Origin: Flavobacteriales bacterium
Lineage (GTDB): Bacteria > Bacteroidota > Bacteroidia > Flavobacteriales_D > Sanyastnellaceae
Direction of reading: 5' to 3'
NCBI GenBank assembly: GCA_022447625.1
Contig: JAKVAX010000018.1
Span: forward strand, 1 to 64,000
Length of the DNA: 64,000 nt
Part shown: piece after piece, positions 1-8,413 of the stretch
Numbering within the stretch: position 1 is the first letter of the stretch
Layout: the number at the start of each line of letters is the position of its first letter
The notes under the pieces: model-generated
Databases searched by the model: none
The model's input: the letters and a program-made list of their open reading frames with translations, nothing else
Told to the model about the DNA's origin: nothing
Made by a program: the position numbers and the translations under genes

Positions 1-3000
1 ACTGCGGACAGTCACCTTCGATGATTTCTTCACCAAGGTATTCGATTTCTACTTCTTCGTCACAGTTATCTTCTGCAGCCAATTCTTGAGCTACCGCTGG
101 AATGTCATCACATTCAGCGTCCATATCAGATGGGAACTCAACGAATTCAGGAGCAGTGTTGTCGTATAGAGAAAGGATCTGCTGAGCAGTAGCCTCATTT
201 CCACACTCGTCAACAGCAAGGTAGTCACGGATGATCGTACCTGCACATCCACCTGATACAAATGTATCTTCGTATGTGATTGTTACTTCACCACAGTTAT
301 CAGATGCAGTCAATAGTTCTGCATTGAGATCGTCACATGGTACTTCAACTTCTGCTGGGTACTCATCGAATACAGGAGCAGTAGTATCTACGATGTTGAT
401 CTGCTGTGTAGCTGTAGAAGAGTTTCCACAAGCGTCAACTGCAGTAAACGTACGGATCATACTGAATTCCTGTGGACAATTTCCTTGTGTAAGGAACTGA
501 TCGTCGTATGTGATTGTTACATCACCGCAGTTATCGATAGCAGTAGCTTCCGTTGCAGGAACTTCTTCGTTACACTCAACATTAATTGCTTCAGGAACCA
601 TAGTGAATTCAGGAGCAGTTGTGTCAACAACGTTGATCGACTGTACACCCATCACTTCATTACCACAATCATCGAATGCACGGAAGATGCGGTTAAGAAC
701 ATATTCGTTCTCACACTCTCCGTCAACGATTTCTTCAGTCAATTCGATAGAAACAACATCATCACAGTTATCTTCAGCGATTGGGAAAACCACTGCAGGA
801 AGTTCTTCGTCACACTCTACTGTTTCATCAGCAGGGAATTCAACGAATTCAGGTGAAGTTGTATCGACGATAGTTACAGTTTGCTGAGCCATAGACTCAT
901 TCTCACAGTAATCGATAGCAACCCAAGTACGGATGATCAAGTAAGACTGCTCACAGTCATCACCATCTTCAGCAATTTCTTCGCTGTATTCGATTGTTAC
1001 TTCATCACCACAATTGTCAACTCCAAATACATCGCCAGCGTTAAAGTAGTTACCGTCTTCTCCAAGAGCTACTTCTGAGCATTCCAGCGTCTCATCCGCT
1101 GGGATATTTACCAACTCAGGCGCAGTCGTATCAGTGATAGTAATGTATTGTTCTACAGTAGAAGTGTTTCCGCACTCGTCAGTAGCCTCGTATACACGGT
1201 ATAGTACTCCGAGGCAGCCACCTGATTGTAGAATCTCTTCTACGATCTCTACTGTAGCTTCTCCGCAGTTGTCAGATGCAGTCAAAGTGTATGTATCGAT
1301 GTCCTCACAAGGAACCGCTGTGTAGAATTCGTAATCGTTGAATTCAGGTGCAGTAGTATCTTGTACGTTCACGATCTGCTCGAATGAGCTTTCGTTACCA
1401 CACTCGTCCATCGCGTACCAGTTACGGATGATAGTGTAGTTTCCAGGACAATCTCCTTCAATAATCTCTTCGTTGAATGAGAATTCGATGTTCGCTTCTT
1501 CTGAACAGTTATCCATTGCTGTAACGTCAGCAGCAGGATCGACCATATCACACTCTACAGTGATTTCAGCTTCTGGAAGTCCAATGAGTTCTGGAGCTTC
1601 TTCGTCAACTACAGTGATCGTCCATTCACCGTCTGCACGGTTTCCACAAACGTCAAATGCAGCCCAAGCATGTACAATTTGGTAATTGTGTGGGCAATCA
1701 CCTTCGATGATTTCTTCACCTAGGTATTCAACCACAACTTCACCAACACAGTTATCTACAGCTTCTATCATCGGAAGCTCGTAGTTGACGTCGTCACAAG
1801 GAAGAGTAATATCTTCCGGTAGGTTGGTAAATTCTGGAGCAATCTGATCATCAACGATGATGAGTTGAGAATCGATGTTCACGTTACCACACTCGTCTTC
1901 TGCGCGGTAGAAGTAAGTGAACTCAGTGTTGTGCACACAATCTTGCTCGTTGTTAGGCTCACAAGAAGCATCAGCGTTCAAGTCACCATGTCCTTCAACA
2001 GCTTCTCCACCGATGAATCCATCGTATGTGAACCATCCAGAAATACCGTAATCACAGTTTTTGTTGTTCGCACCTTCACCGAGCTGGAAACCAAAGTAGT
2101 AACTATCTGGCATGTGGTAGAAGTAAAGAACGTCACCAGCATTGTCAGCTAGACCTGTCATGGTAGAGAATCCGTTTACCATTTCGAAGTAAGTCCATCC
2201 TTCGTATAGGTTTCCGTCTTGAGCGCATCCTAGGTCATCTTTGTAAGATCGTCCAAGTGCAGACCATGTATTCCAATCAGATTCGTTTTCGAACCAGAAA
2301 TCAACCATGAACTGCTCACCTGGGTTAACGTCGTTTACAACAACACCGTAGATGTGTCCGGTTCCATCAGCGAAACGATCGAACGTACCACCGTTTTCGT
2401 CGAAATGGAAGTTAGCAGAGCTTAGAAGTCCTTCGTTAGCTAGAGAAGGTAGCCAAATTGCCCAATCATCACCAGGTCCAAATGCAGTTGCCAAATCACA
2501 AGACTCGATCAACTCACCTGTGTTAGATTCAAACACTTCGACATCAACATTCTCATCAGAGCATGAATCGTAAGCAGTAAGATCCGCAGGAGCAGGAACA
2601 TCTTCTAGACAGTCAACTAAGATTTCTTCTTCGAAATCAGAAAACTCAGGAGCTGTATTATCCTCAACTGTAACTGTGAGGGTCATTGACGATTCGTTTC
2701 CGCATTCGTCAGTGGCAATGACTGTTTTTGAGCACACAGCAATCACCGGACACTCAAGTCCGTCAGTCTGAAGTGAAGCGTCAACAAAGACATCGAACGG
2801 ACTACAGTCTTCTATGGTAGGGAAAGGAACATTAGCATCGAGGTAATCCAATATTTCTTCTACTGTCTGTCCTTCGAAACATTCAATGGTAAAATCACTT
2901 GGGAAGTCAGAAATTACCGGCGCCTGTGTATCCACCACAGAAATTGACTGAGATGTTGTATTTGCATTACCACATTCGTCTACCGCTGTGAATGTGCGGA

Positions 3001-4140
3001 CGATTACATAGTCCTGTGAACATTCTCCTTCAATGATTTCATCTTCGAAGCTTACGTTAACGGTACCACAATTATCAGATGCTTCAGCGTTGATTGCAGG
3101 AATTTCTTCGTCACACTCATACGTCGCATCTTCAGGAACAAAAGTAAATTCAGGAGCAGTCGTATCTACAATTGTTAGTGTCTGCGTAGCAATAGCGCTG
3201 TTGCCACATTCGTCTGTAGCAATGTATGTGCGAACCAATGAGTAAGATTGATCACATTCACCATTGATGACTTCGACAGATAATTCGATACTTACCTCAC
3301 CGCAATTGTCTGAAGCAGATGATTCAGGTGCAGGAATTTCTTCGTCACACTCAAGAGTCATATCCGATCCAACTAGGTCGAATTCAGGTGCGCTATTATC
3401 ACTCACGCTGATTTGCTGTGAATGCGTAGATTCATTTCCACAATCGTCAATCGCAATCCATGAGCGAATGATAGTATATGATTGAGGACAATCACCTTCG
3501 ATGATTTCTTCACCAAGGTATGAGATCGATACATCTGCGTCGCAATTATCTTCTGCTGCTAAAGCATTTGATACTGCTGGAACATCATCACAAGAAGCAT
3601 CTAGATCACTCGGTACTTCCGTGAAAACAGGAGATTGAGTGTCAAATACTGAAATGGTCTGTGTTGCTGAAGAATTGTTGCCGCATTCGTCAGTGGCAGT
3701 GTATGTGCGAACAATGGTGTACTCATTATCACAGCTACCGTCGAATGATTCTGATGATACTTCGATGGTAACATCACCACAGTTATCTGATGCAACTGCG
3801 TCAAGTGTAGGAATATCTTCTTCACATTGGTAACTCGCATCAGCTGGAACGAAAGTGAACTCAGGAGCCGTGGTATCTAAGATAGTCAGGGTCTGGGTGC
3901 ACATCTCTGTATTATTTCCATCAGTAGCAATCCAAGTGCGCGCGATAACTGTATTACAAGTTGCGTCGTCAATCACCTGATCGATGTGAGATACATCAAC
4001 CGTGCCGTCAAAACAAGGATCAATATCTACAGTTGGCATGCCTTGGAAAAGAGGATCAATATCGTCACCACATTCAACAATGGCATCGGCAGGACAAGTA
4101 ATAGTGAGGTTAGGTTCACAACAAGACTCAACATTAACTG
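1..4140 (-). repeat. Array of about 14 HYR-like protein repeats
   Basis: In DNA the repeats start at the codons for DTTAPEF-like text near 142, 370, 612, 850, 1110, 1343, 1592, 1832, 2646, 2924, 3152, 3388, 3628 and 3862. The period is about 230-260 bases, except for the step from 1832 to 2646, which carries an insertion. Each unit has two conserved cysteine pairs (CEE/CDD near the start, DNCG in the middle, and GxC...DECGN at the end). The units differ at the nucleotide level, so this is an old protein repeat rather than a recent DNA tandem repeat. Confidence 0.85.
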
Positions 4141-5326
4141 TAATTGTCACAGTCGTCTCTTCCACCGGCGTTCCATCATCGGTCGCTGTGAAATCATAAG
4201 TGTAAACACCAGGAGAAAGCCCGCTCAGTGTAATAGATACTTCAGCTGGGTTACCTGCATTGTTCGAATTAAGTGTGTAATCGAAATTTGAATCGACTAC
4301 AACGGCTACTGTCTGATCACCTTCTGGTCCGATAAAGCTCAGATTGAGTTCATAAACTTCATCGTTACAAATAGTTATCTCATTGTTCGCAGGAACGTTC
4401 TGTGCGATTGGAGGGAAGTTTGTGTTGCTCGAAACGTTGAATTGCAAACACTGATCTTCGAGCCAGTTAACACCATCAACGTCTCCATCTGGTCCGTCAT
4501 AATCATCAGTATCGGTTCCGAATCGACCAATTTGAATGAAGTCAGTACCGTTACCAGAATTCACACCAACAGTTGCAGGTATACCACCAAATCCAAGCGA
4601 ACCTTGAGAAGCATCTCCTGTTGTCCAGTCCATGACCTCATAGTTGAAGGCAACATTATTTCCACTGTCAAGAATTGGGTCCGAACCTTCGGTGATGATC
4701 ACCTGGAATGTATTTCTAAAAGGTTCGTTGGCTGCATTGTTAGCGCTGTAAACACCAACCTCAACCCAATTGACGTAAAAAGCTGTGCTTGTTACGTAGT
4801 ACCAAACCTCTCCTCGACCATTGCGAGTATCAACATCTCCCCAGAATGGTGCAACCATCGGGGTAGTAATAGGAAAGCCACTAGACGAAAATGTGCTCAG
4901 TGGATTATCAAAGGTCAAATTACCGTTGTTGTTGAGGTAGACCTCGTTGTATGATGAACCATACAGGTCAAATGTGAATGGAAGCGAGATGGGTCCGAAA
5001 GATCCGTCATCATTTCCAGGAAAGTTTGTCCAGGTCGCAGGATCGTGTGGAATGTAGCATTCCCCGTCACGCGCACTGGCGTCGTCTATGTACCTCTGAA
5101 CATCAGGGTACTCTCCGTCATAATCATAAGTAAGTACTTCAGGCTCGATGAGTCCTTGATCTTTGGCATTTTCATACTCTTCAGAATCAATGACAACTTG
5201 TGCCTGAGCATGTGTGGCTGAGAGAGACACAACAATAATGGCGAGAAAAATGGCAAGAATGAGTGAAGCCAAGTTTTTCACGCTACATCGTGTTGCAATT
5301 GTTGCAACATCAGTAGAATGTTTCAT
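1..5326 (-). CDS. Giant secreted NIDO/HYR-repeat surface protein (C-terminus outside window)
   Basis: The frame is open from an ATG at 5326 to base 1, at least 1775 residues, and the 3' end is missing. The N-terminus has a basic stretch and a hydrophobic core ending near AQAQ, which fits a signal peptide. Roughly residues 95-295 look like a nidogen-type (NIDO) domain, with LPFTFDLYG, YLNNNGNLTF and APFWGDVD. Residues 300-400 form an Ig-like/cadherin-like segment. After that come about 14 copies of an approximately 80-residue HYR-like repeat with DTTAPEF, C(E/D)E(E/D)IPA, ASDNCG and ATDECGN signatures. Such proteins in Bacteroidota are normally exported by the type IX system and anchored by a C-terminal domain, which cannot be seen here. 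The role is probably adhesion or cell-surface structure (inference). A good promoter lies at 5443-5472. Confidence 0.9.
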   Translation of the reverse strand, partial: MKHSTDVATIATRCSVKNLASLILAIFLAIIVVSLSATHAQAQVVIDSEEYENAKDQGLIEPEVLTYDYDGEYPDVQRYIDDASARDGECYIPHDPATWTNFPGNDDGSFGPISLPFTFDLYGSSYNEVYLNNNGNLTFDNPLSTFSSSGFPITTPMVAPFWGDVDTRNGRGEVWYYVTSTAFYVNWVEVGVYSANNAANEPFRNTFQVIITEGSDPILDSGNNVAFNYEVMDWTTGDASQGSLGFGGIPATVGVNSGNGTDFIQIGRFGTDTDDYDGPDGDVDGVNWLEDQCLQFNVSSNTNFPPIAQNVPANNEITICNDEVYELNLSFIGPEGDQTVAVVVDSNFDYTLNSNNAGNPAEVSITLSGLSPGVYTYDFTATDDGTPVEETTVTITVNVESCCEPNLTITCPADAIVECGDDIDPLFQGMPTVDIDPCFDGTVDVSHIDQVIDDATCNTVIARTWIATDGNNTEMCTQTLTILDTTAPEFTFVPADASYQCEEDIPTLDAVASDNCGDVTIEVSSESFDGSCDNEYTIVRTYTATDECGNNSSATQTISVFDTQSPVFTEVPSDLDASCDDVPAVSNALAAEDNCDADVSISYLGEEIIEGDCPQSYTIIRSWIAIDDCGNESTHSQQISVSDNSAPEFDLVGSDMTLECDEEIPAPESSASDNCGEVSIELSVEVINGECDQSYSLVRTYIATDECGNSAIATQTLTIVDTTAPEFTFVPEDATYECDEEIPAINAEASDNCGTVNVSFEDEIIEGECSQDYVIVRTFTAVDECGNANTTSQSISVVDTQAPVISDFPSDFTIECFEGQTVEEILDYLDANVPFPTIEDCSPFDVFVDASLQTDGLECPVIAVCSKTVIATDECGNESSMTLTVTVEDNTAPEFSDFEEEILVDCLEDVPAPADLTAYDSCSDENVDVEVFESNTGELIESCDLATAFGPGDDWAIWLPSLANEGLLSSANFHFDENGGTFDRFADGTGHIYGVVVNDVNPGEQFMVDFWFENESDWNTWSALGRSYKDDLGCAQDGNLYEGWTYFEMVNGFSTMTGLADNAGDVLYFYHMPDSYYFGFQLGEGANNKNCDYGISGWFTYDGFIGGEAVEGHGDLNADASCEPNNEQDCVHNTEFTYFYRAEDECGNVNIDSQLIIVDDQIAPEFTNLPEDITLPCDDVNYELPMIEAVDNCVGEVVVEYLGEEIIEGDCPHNYQIVHAWAAFDVCGNRADGEWTITVVDEEAPELIGLPEAEITVECDMVDPAADVTAMDNCSEEANIEFSFNEEIIEGDCPGNYTIIRNWYAMDECGNESSFEQIVNVQDTTAPEFNDYEFYTAVPCEDIDTYTLTASDNCGEATVEIVEEILQSGGCLGVLYRVYEATDECGNTSTVEQYITITDTTAPELVNIPADETLECSEVALGEDGNYFNAGDVFGVDNCGDEVTIEYSEEIAEDGDDCEQSYLIIRTWVAIDYCENESMAQQTVTIVDTTSPEFVEFPADETVECDEELPAVVFPIAEDNCDDVVSIELTEEIVDGECENEYVLNRIFRAFDDCGNEVMGVQSINVVDTTAPEFTMVPEAINVECNEEVPATEATAIDNCGDVTITYDDQFLTQGNCPQEFSMIRTFTAVDACGNSSTATQQINIVDTTAPVFDEYPAEVEVPCDDLNAELLTASDNCGEVTITYEDTFVSGGCAGTIIRDYLAVDECGNEATAQQILSLYDNTAPEFVEFPSDMDAECDDIPAVAQELAAEDNCDEEVEIEYLGEEIIEGDCPQ
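1945..2500 (-). other. Non-repeat domain of about 185 residues inserted inside one HYR unit
   Basis: Around residues 942-1127 the HYR repeat is interrupted between its SC and its AEDECGN end by an unrelated segment. The segment is rich in W, Y, F and G, with words such as GDDWAIWLPSL, FADGTGHIYG, WSALGRSYKDDLG and YYFGFQLGEGANN. It reads like a beta-sandwich carbohydrate- or ligand-binding module. I do not recognise a named family, and the domain call rests on composition and clean repeat borders only. Confidence 0.6.
5291..5309. repeat. 8-bp perfect inverted repeat near the start of the giant gene
   Basis: TGTTGCAA-TTG-TTGCAACA lies 17-35 bases inside the coding region, over the codons for VATIAT. 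It could form a short hairpin close to the start codon or be an operator. It may also be a chance product of the coding sequence. Confidence 0.4.
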
Positions 5327-5442
5327 GGTAAAAACGTTAGTTAAACAATCAGTTATTAAGCAAACAGTAAGCTGATTGTAAGCCTCAAATAGGGAGTCAA
5401 ATGATAGTGCCGAAGCAGAATACTTCAGCGTTGTTTTCAATG

Positions 5443-5472
5443 CAAATATAGGGCTTTTTCGATAAACGCAAA
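5443..5472 (-). promoter_or_regulatory. Bacteroidota promoter of the giant surface-protein gene
   Basis: Read on the minus strand, TTTG at 5472-5469 is followed after 18 bases by TATATTTG at 5450-5443. This fits the TTTG / TAnnTTTG consensus of the Bacteroidota primary sigma factor. Transcription would begin near 5438 and leave a leader of about 110 bases before the ATG. Confidence 0.65.
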
Positions 5473-5547
5473 GAATTCTTCGATTAAAAAGTTGGATTCG
5501 TCGATATAAATCCGTCCTACGTCTAAATTATTGACTTTCTTGTAACC

Positions 5548-6243
5548 ATGGAAAAGTACCAGGTGATTACCCCACTTGTACCTGTTCGCTCGGAGCCTAG
5601 AGACCCTGCAGAACAGGTTACCCAGTTCCTTTATGGTGAACAAGTTGAAGTGCTTGAAGAACATGCGCAATGGAGACGTTGTCGTTCAATGCAAGATGGG
5701 TACGAAGGCTGGCTGGATTCTAAAATGATTGGGGAAATCCAATTAGGTGAATATCTGGTGAAGAGTCCTATGAAGGCGGTTTCATTACCTTCTGGTGTCA
5801 AAGTTGTTCCCGCTGGAAGCCGAATCGCGGAAGAATTGGGGGAGACCAAGCTTGAAAGTATCTCACAAGTTGCTAAGATGTTTCTAGGTGCTCCTTATTT
5901 ATGGGGAGGGAAATCGATCATGGGTATCGATTGCTCAGGACTTACACAAGTAGCCTCACAGCTGGTTGGTATTCAACTGCCACGAGATGCTCGAGATCAA
6001 GCGCAAGTAGGAGAGGAGATTCCGTTCGCTGATCTTGCTGAAGAAAACGATCTCGCCTTCTTTGACAATGAAGATGGGAATATTATCCACGTGGGGGTGA
6101 TCTTAGAGAATGACGTCCAACGCTTCATTATTCACGCAGCGGGCGAAGTGCGCATTGATCGATTTGATCACCAAGGGATTTTCCGTGAAGATCAACAACG
6201 TTATACACACAAGCTTAGAATCATTCGCCGTGTTAACGGATGA
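5548..6243 (+). CDS. NlpC/P60 (C40) cell-wall peptidase with SH3 domain
   Basis: The protein has 231 residues. The N-terminal half holds a bacterial SH3 segment (VPVRSEP, then YEGWLDSKMIG), as in YkfC-like gamma-D-glutamyl-diamino acid endopeptidases. The catalytic domain begins near residue 105. It shows the nucleophile in GIDCSGLTQ, the general-base histidine in NIIHVGVI and a third polar position in IIHAAGEVR. No signal peptide is visible, so it may act in the cytoplasm on recycled muropeptides or be exported another way. It is divergent from the giant gene and overlaps the 3' end of the haem/copper protein by 11 bases, tail to tail. Confidence 0.9.
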   Translation: MEKYQVITPLVPVRSEPRDPAEQVTQFLYGEQVEVLEEHAQWRRCRSMQDGYEGWLDSKMIGEIQLGEYLVKSPMKAVSLPSGVKVVPAGSRIAEELGETKLESISQVAKMFLGAPYLWGGKSIMGIDCSGLTQVASQLVGIQLPRDARDQAQVGEEIPFADLAEENDLAFFDNEDGNIIHVGVILENDVQRFIIHAAGEVRIDRFDHQGIFREDQQRYTHKLRIIRRVNG

Positions 6244-7789
6244 TGATCGGCCGACTCTGACGGAAATCATCAAACCACAACACGTAGTAATAAGTACCTG
6301 CAGTTAAACCACTCACATTAATGGTTGATTGGTGTCTACCTGGGGCATAATTAGCGTTGCTGAGGATGGTTTCAATCACTTTACCTTCACTGGAAATCAA
6401 GTCGACATTTACCTTTTGAGATTCCTCAAGGCTGAAACCAAAAGTGAATTCACTGTTAGTTGGATTCGGGTAACTCGGGAATAGCTGCGTTCCTGGATAT
6501 ACGAAAAGATCTGTCGCATCCGGACCAGATAGACTGATGTCTTCATCACCCTCTTGATATGGGATGACCGTGAAGTAGACCAAGTACATTTCGTCTTCTG
6601 TGTCTTCTCCCCACCACGACCATTCAGGTGGATCGTTTGGGTTGTAAGGATTGTTTGAGGTATTATCGTACTCTCCAATGGCGTGAACTACGTAGTCTCC
6701 AGGGATGTAAACTAGATTCTCATAGGCATAGAATCCTTGCCAGTTAAACTCCCATTCCGGAATGTTAATCAGAGGAATCGTATCGGTTTCATCTGGACTA
6801 ACGGCATATACTTCCCAGCTTTTTCCTAATAAGTGGCTGTGCGGCGCAATACCAATTAGAGATACATCAGTAGGCATTTCGATGGTACCGTGGAAGGATG
6901 AAATCTCATTTGGAGGAATCACAAACGACTCATCTAAGTCTTGTGGTGTCATAGGGAAGGTCATGGCATAACGTTCAATAGGTTCTTCAGAGAAGAAGAT
7001 GTTGATCGAAGTCTGGTCGTATTCGTCGACTGAAGTTGGGCCATAGTGCATCTGCAGCAAGAGCTTACTGTTGGCAAAAAGCCTCGACCCGATGGTAGGA
7101 GGGTAGTCAATAGGATTCGATCCAGGTACCCAAGCATTTAAGAATGGTTGAAGTGGTTCGAAACCAAACCCTCCGAAGTTTTCATAACCGTAATCCGGAT
7201 CTTCTGCGTCGAGCTCGTAGGCGTAATCTGTAGTGTCTTGTCCGATGATTGCGTGGTGACAAATCAGGTTATTGTCTTGACGCACCTCAATGGCACGTAC
7301 ATCTTGATCTTCTTCCAAACCAGTTTCCAAAACAAATACCTGGTATTGGTCAGTCATATCTCCTTCATGTAAGTAAGCTTCCTCCATTGTCAAGATGAGG
7401 TCTGGAGTACCGATTTGGCTTCCTTCTGCAAAGACCGGTGCATCTGGGGCGTTGTCAAGATTTCCAGTCGGCATGCCTTCATCTACCCAAGTTGCGAAAA
7501 GTGCGATCTGTTCATCAGTGAGCACGTTCTCATCACGGAAATTCCCATAACCGGGCTCCGGTGACCAAGGTGGCATATATTTAATTGAAGTCACGTATTC
7601 GATGATCGATGCGTACCCCGCCACCTCGTCATAGGTCGTGAATGGCATTGGACCAATCTCTCCTGGTCTATGGCACTTCGTACAATGATCAAAAACCATA
7701 GGAGCGATGTCATCTGCCCACGTTACGGTTTGAGCATTCATCTGTGTGGCCAGACCAATCATGGTCAAAAGGAAAGCAATTCTTTTCAT
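6233..7789 (-). CDS. Secreted c-type haem and copper-monooxygenase-like protein with T9SS sorting domain
   Basis: The protein has 518 residues. A signal peptide ends near MNAQ. A cytochrome c motif CTKCH lies near residue 36, followed by a distal methionine region (YMPPWSPEP). The middle matches the copper type II ascorbate-dependent monooxygenase fold seen in many marine Bacteroidota, with CHHAIIG, LQMHYGP and APHSHLLG histidine clusters as likely copper ligands. The last 80 residues are a type A T9SS sorting domain (YPNPTNSEF, then GLTAGTYYYVL). The substrate is unknown. It overlaps the upstream redoxin gene by 4 bases, so the two are probably co-translated. Confidence 0.8.
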   Translation of the reverse strand: MKRIAFLLTMIGLATQMNAQTVTWADDIAPMVFDHCTKCHRPGEIGPMPFTTYDEVAGYASIIEYVTSIKYMPPWSPEPGYGNFRDENVLTDEQIALFATWVDEGMPTGNLDNAPDAPVFAEGSQIGTPDLILTMEEAYLHEGDMTDQYQVFVLETGLEEDQDVRAIEVRQDNNLICHHAIIGQDTTDYAYELDAEDPDYGYENFGGFGFEPLQPFLNAWVPGSNPIDYPPTIGSRLFANSKLLLQMHYGPTSVDEYDQTSINIFFSEEPIERYAMTFPMTPQDLDESFVIPPNEISSFHGTIEMPTDVSLIGIAPHSHLLGKSWEVYAVSPDETDTIPLINIPEWEFNWQGFYAYENLVYIPGDYVVHAIGEYDNTSNNPYNPNDPPEWSWWGEDTEDEMYLVYFTVIPYQEGDEDISLSGPDATDLFVYPGTQLFPSYPNPTNSEFTFGFSLEESQKVNVDLISSEGKVIETILSNANYAPGRHQSTINVSGLTAGTYYYVLWFDDFRQSRPIIIR

Positions 7790-8301
7790 CGGTATTCGAT
7801 TATACAGCCAACCGACTGTGTTTTGGAGATTTCTATTGTTCGGTGTTCGTTCAGTGCCTCAATGGCATCGCGTAACTCACTGGTAGTCGTCTTAGTTCTT
7901 CGCTGACCAATGCGTACGTAAGTGTTGTCTATGCGTCCTTCGTAAAGAACGTTTCCATCGCTGTCTAAAACAAAAACTTCAGGAGTAACGGAAGCATTGA
8001 GTTTCCGCGCTAGCGATTGGTCACCCTTCTTTAACGCAAAAGGAATTTCATAGTACTCCTTGAACCATGCGACGTCTTCTCGTTTCGTGTGGTCATTTGG
8101 GAATACACCTACGAAATTGAACCCAGCACCGCTAAATTCATTGTGGAGCGTTCGCATTTGTAATGCGTAATCTTGACAAATAGGACACTTAGGTGCGAGG
8201 AAAAAGACCACTTCATAACGCGATGAATCCAATTGAAAACTGGAGCAAAGTAAAATGAATAGCCCACATGCCACTATGTAAAGTAAGTATCGCATCCTCA
8301 T
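7786..8301 (-). CDS. TlpA/AhpC-like redoxin, exported
   Basis: The protein has 171 residues with an N-terminal hydrophobic segment (YLLYIVACGLFILLCSS). The thioredoxin fold is marked by the active site APKCPICQ near residue 36, a cis-proline region (VTPEVFV) and the strand GNVLYEGRID. It is probably a periplasmic thiol oxidoreductase or peroxiredoxin-like partner that keeps haem or copper cysteines of the next gene reduced (inference from the 4-base overlap). It carries one copy of the 13-base repeat motif at 8003-8015 (codons for LARK). Confidence 0.8.
   Translation of the reverse strand: MRMRYLLYIVACGLFILLCSSFQLDSSRYEVVFFLAPKCPICQDYALQMRTLHNEFSGAGFNFVGVFPNDHTKREDVAWFKEYYEIPFALKKGDQSLARKLNASVTPEVFVLDSDGNVLYEGRIDNTYVRIGQRRTKTTTSELRDAIEALNEHRTIEISKTQSVGCIIEYR
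8003..8015 (+). repeat. 13-base iterated motif, copy 1
   Basis: Exact TTCCGCGCTAGCG inside the redoxin gene. On the coding strand it spells codons for LARK. Confidence 0.85.
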
Positions 8302-8344
8302 TTACAGTAATTTAAGCTTCCTAGAGCATTATCACAATTCATAG

Positions 8345-8400
8345 ACTTGTTGATTCTAAACAAGTTTAGTCTGTCGCTGAAAAAAATGTAGTTTCAGCGA
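8345..8400. promoter_or_regulatory. Two perfect inverted repeats ahead of the symporter gene
   Basis: ACTTGTT (8345-8351) pairs with AACAAGT (8359-8365) across 7 bases. TCGCTGAAA (8374-8382) pairs with TTTCAGCGA (8392-8400) across 9 bases. The second ends 13 bases before the preferred ATG at 8414. They may be operators or leader hairpins controlling the transporter, and no regulator gene lies next to them. Confidence 0.5.
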
Positions 8401-8413
8401 GCAATTGGCGATT

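Noticed and set aside
1-4140. HYR array as a CRISPR-like or tandem DNA repeat
   Set aside because: The units are about 80 codons, diverged at the DNA level and in one open frame, so they are protein repeats.
231-4954. Many open frames on the plus strand of the first 5 kb
   Set aside because: They are antisense shadows of the giant minus-strand gene, whose repeats give Ser/Thr-rich antisense text with no family likeness.
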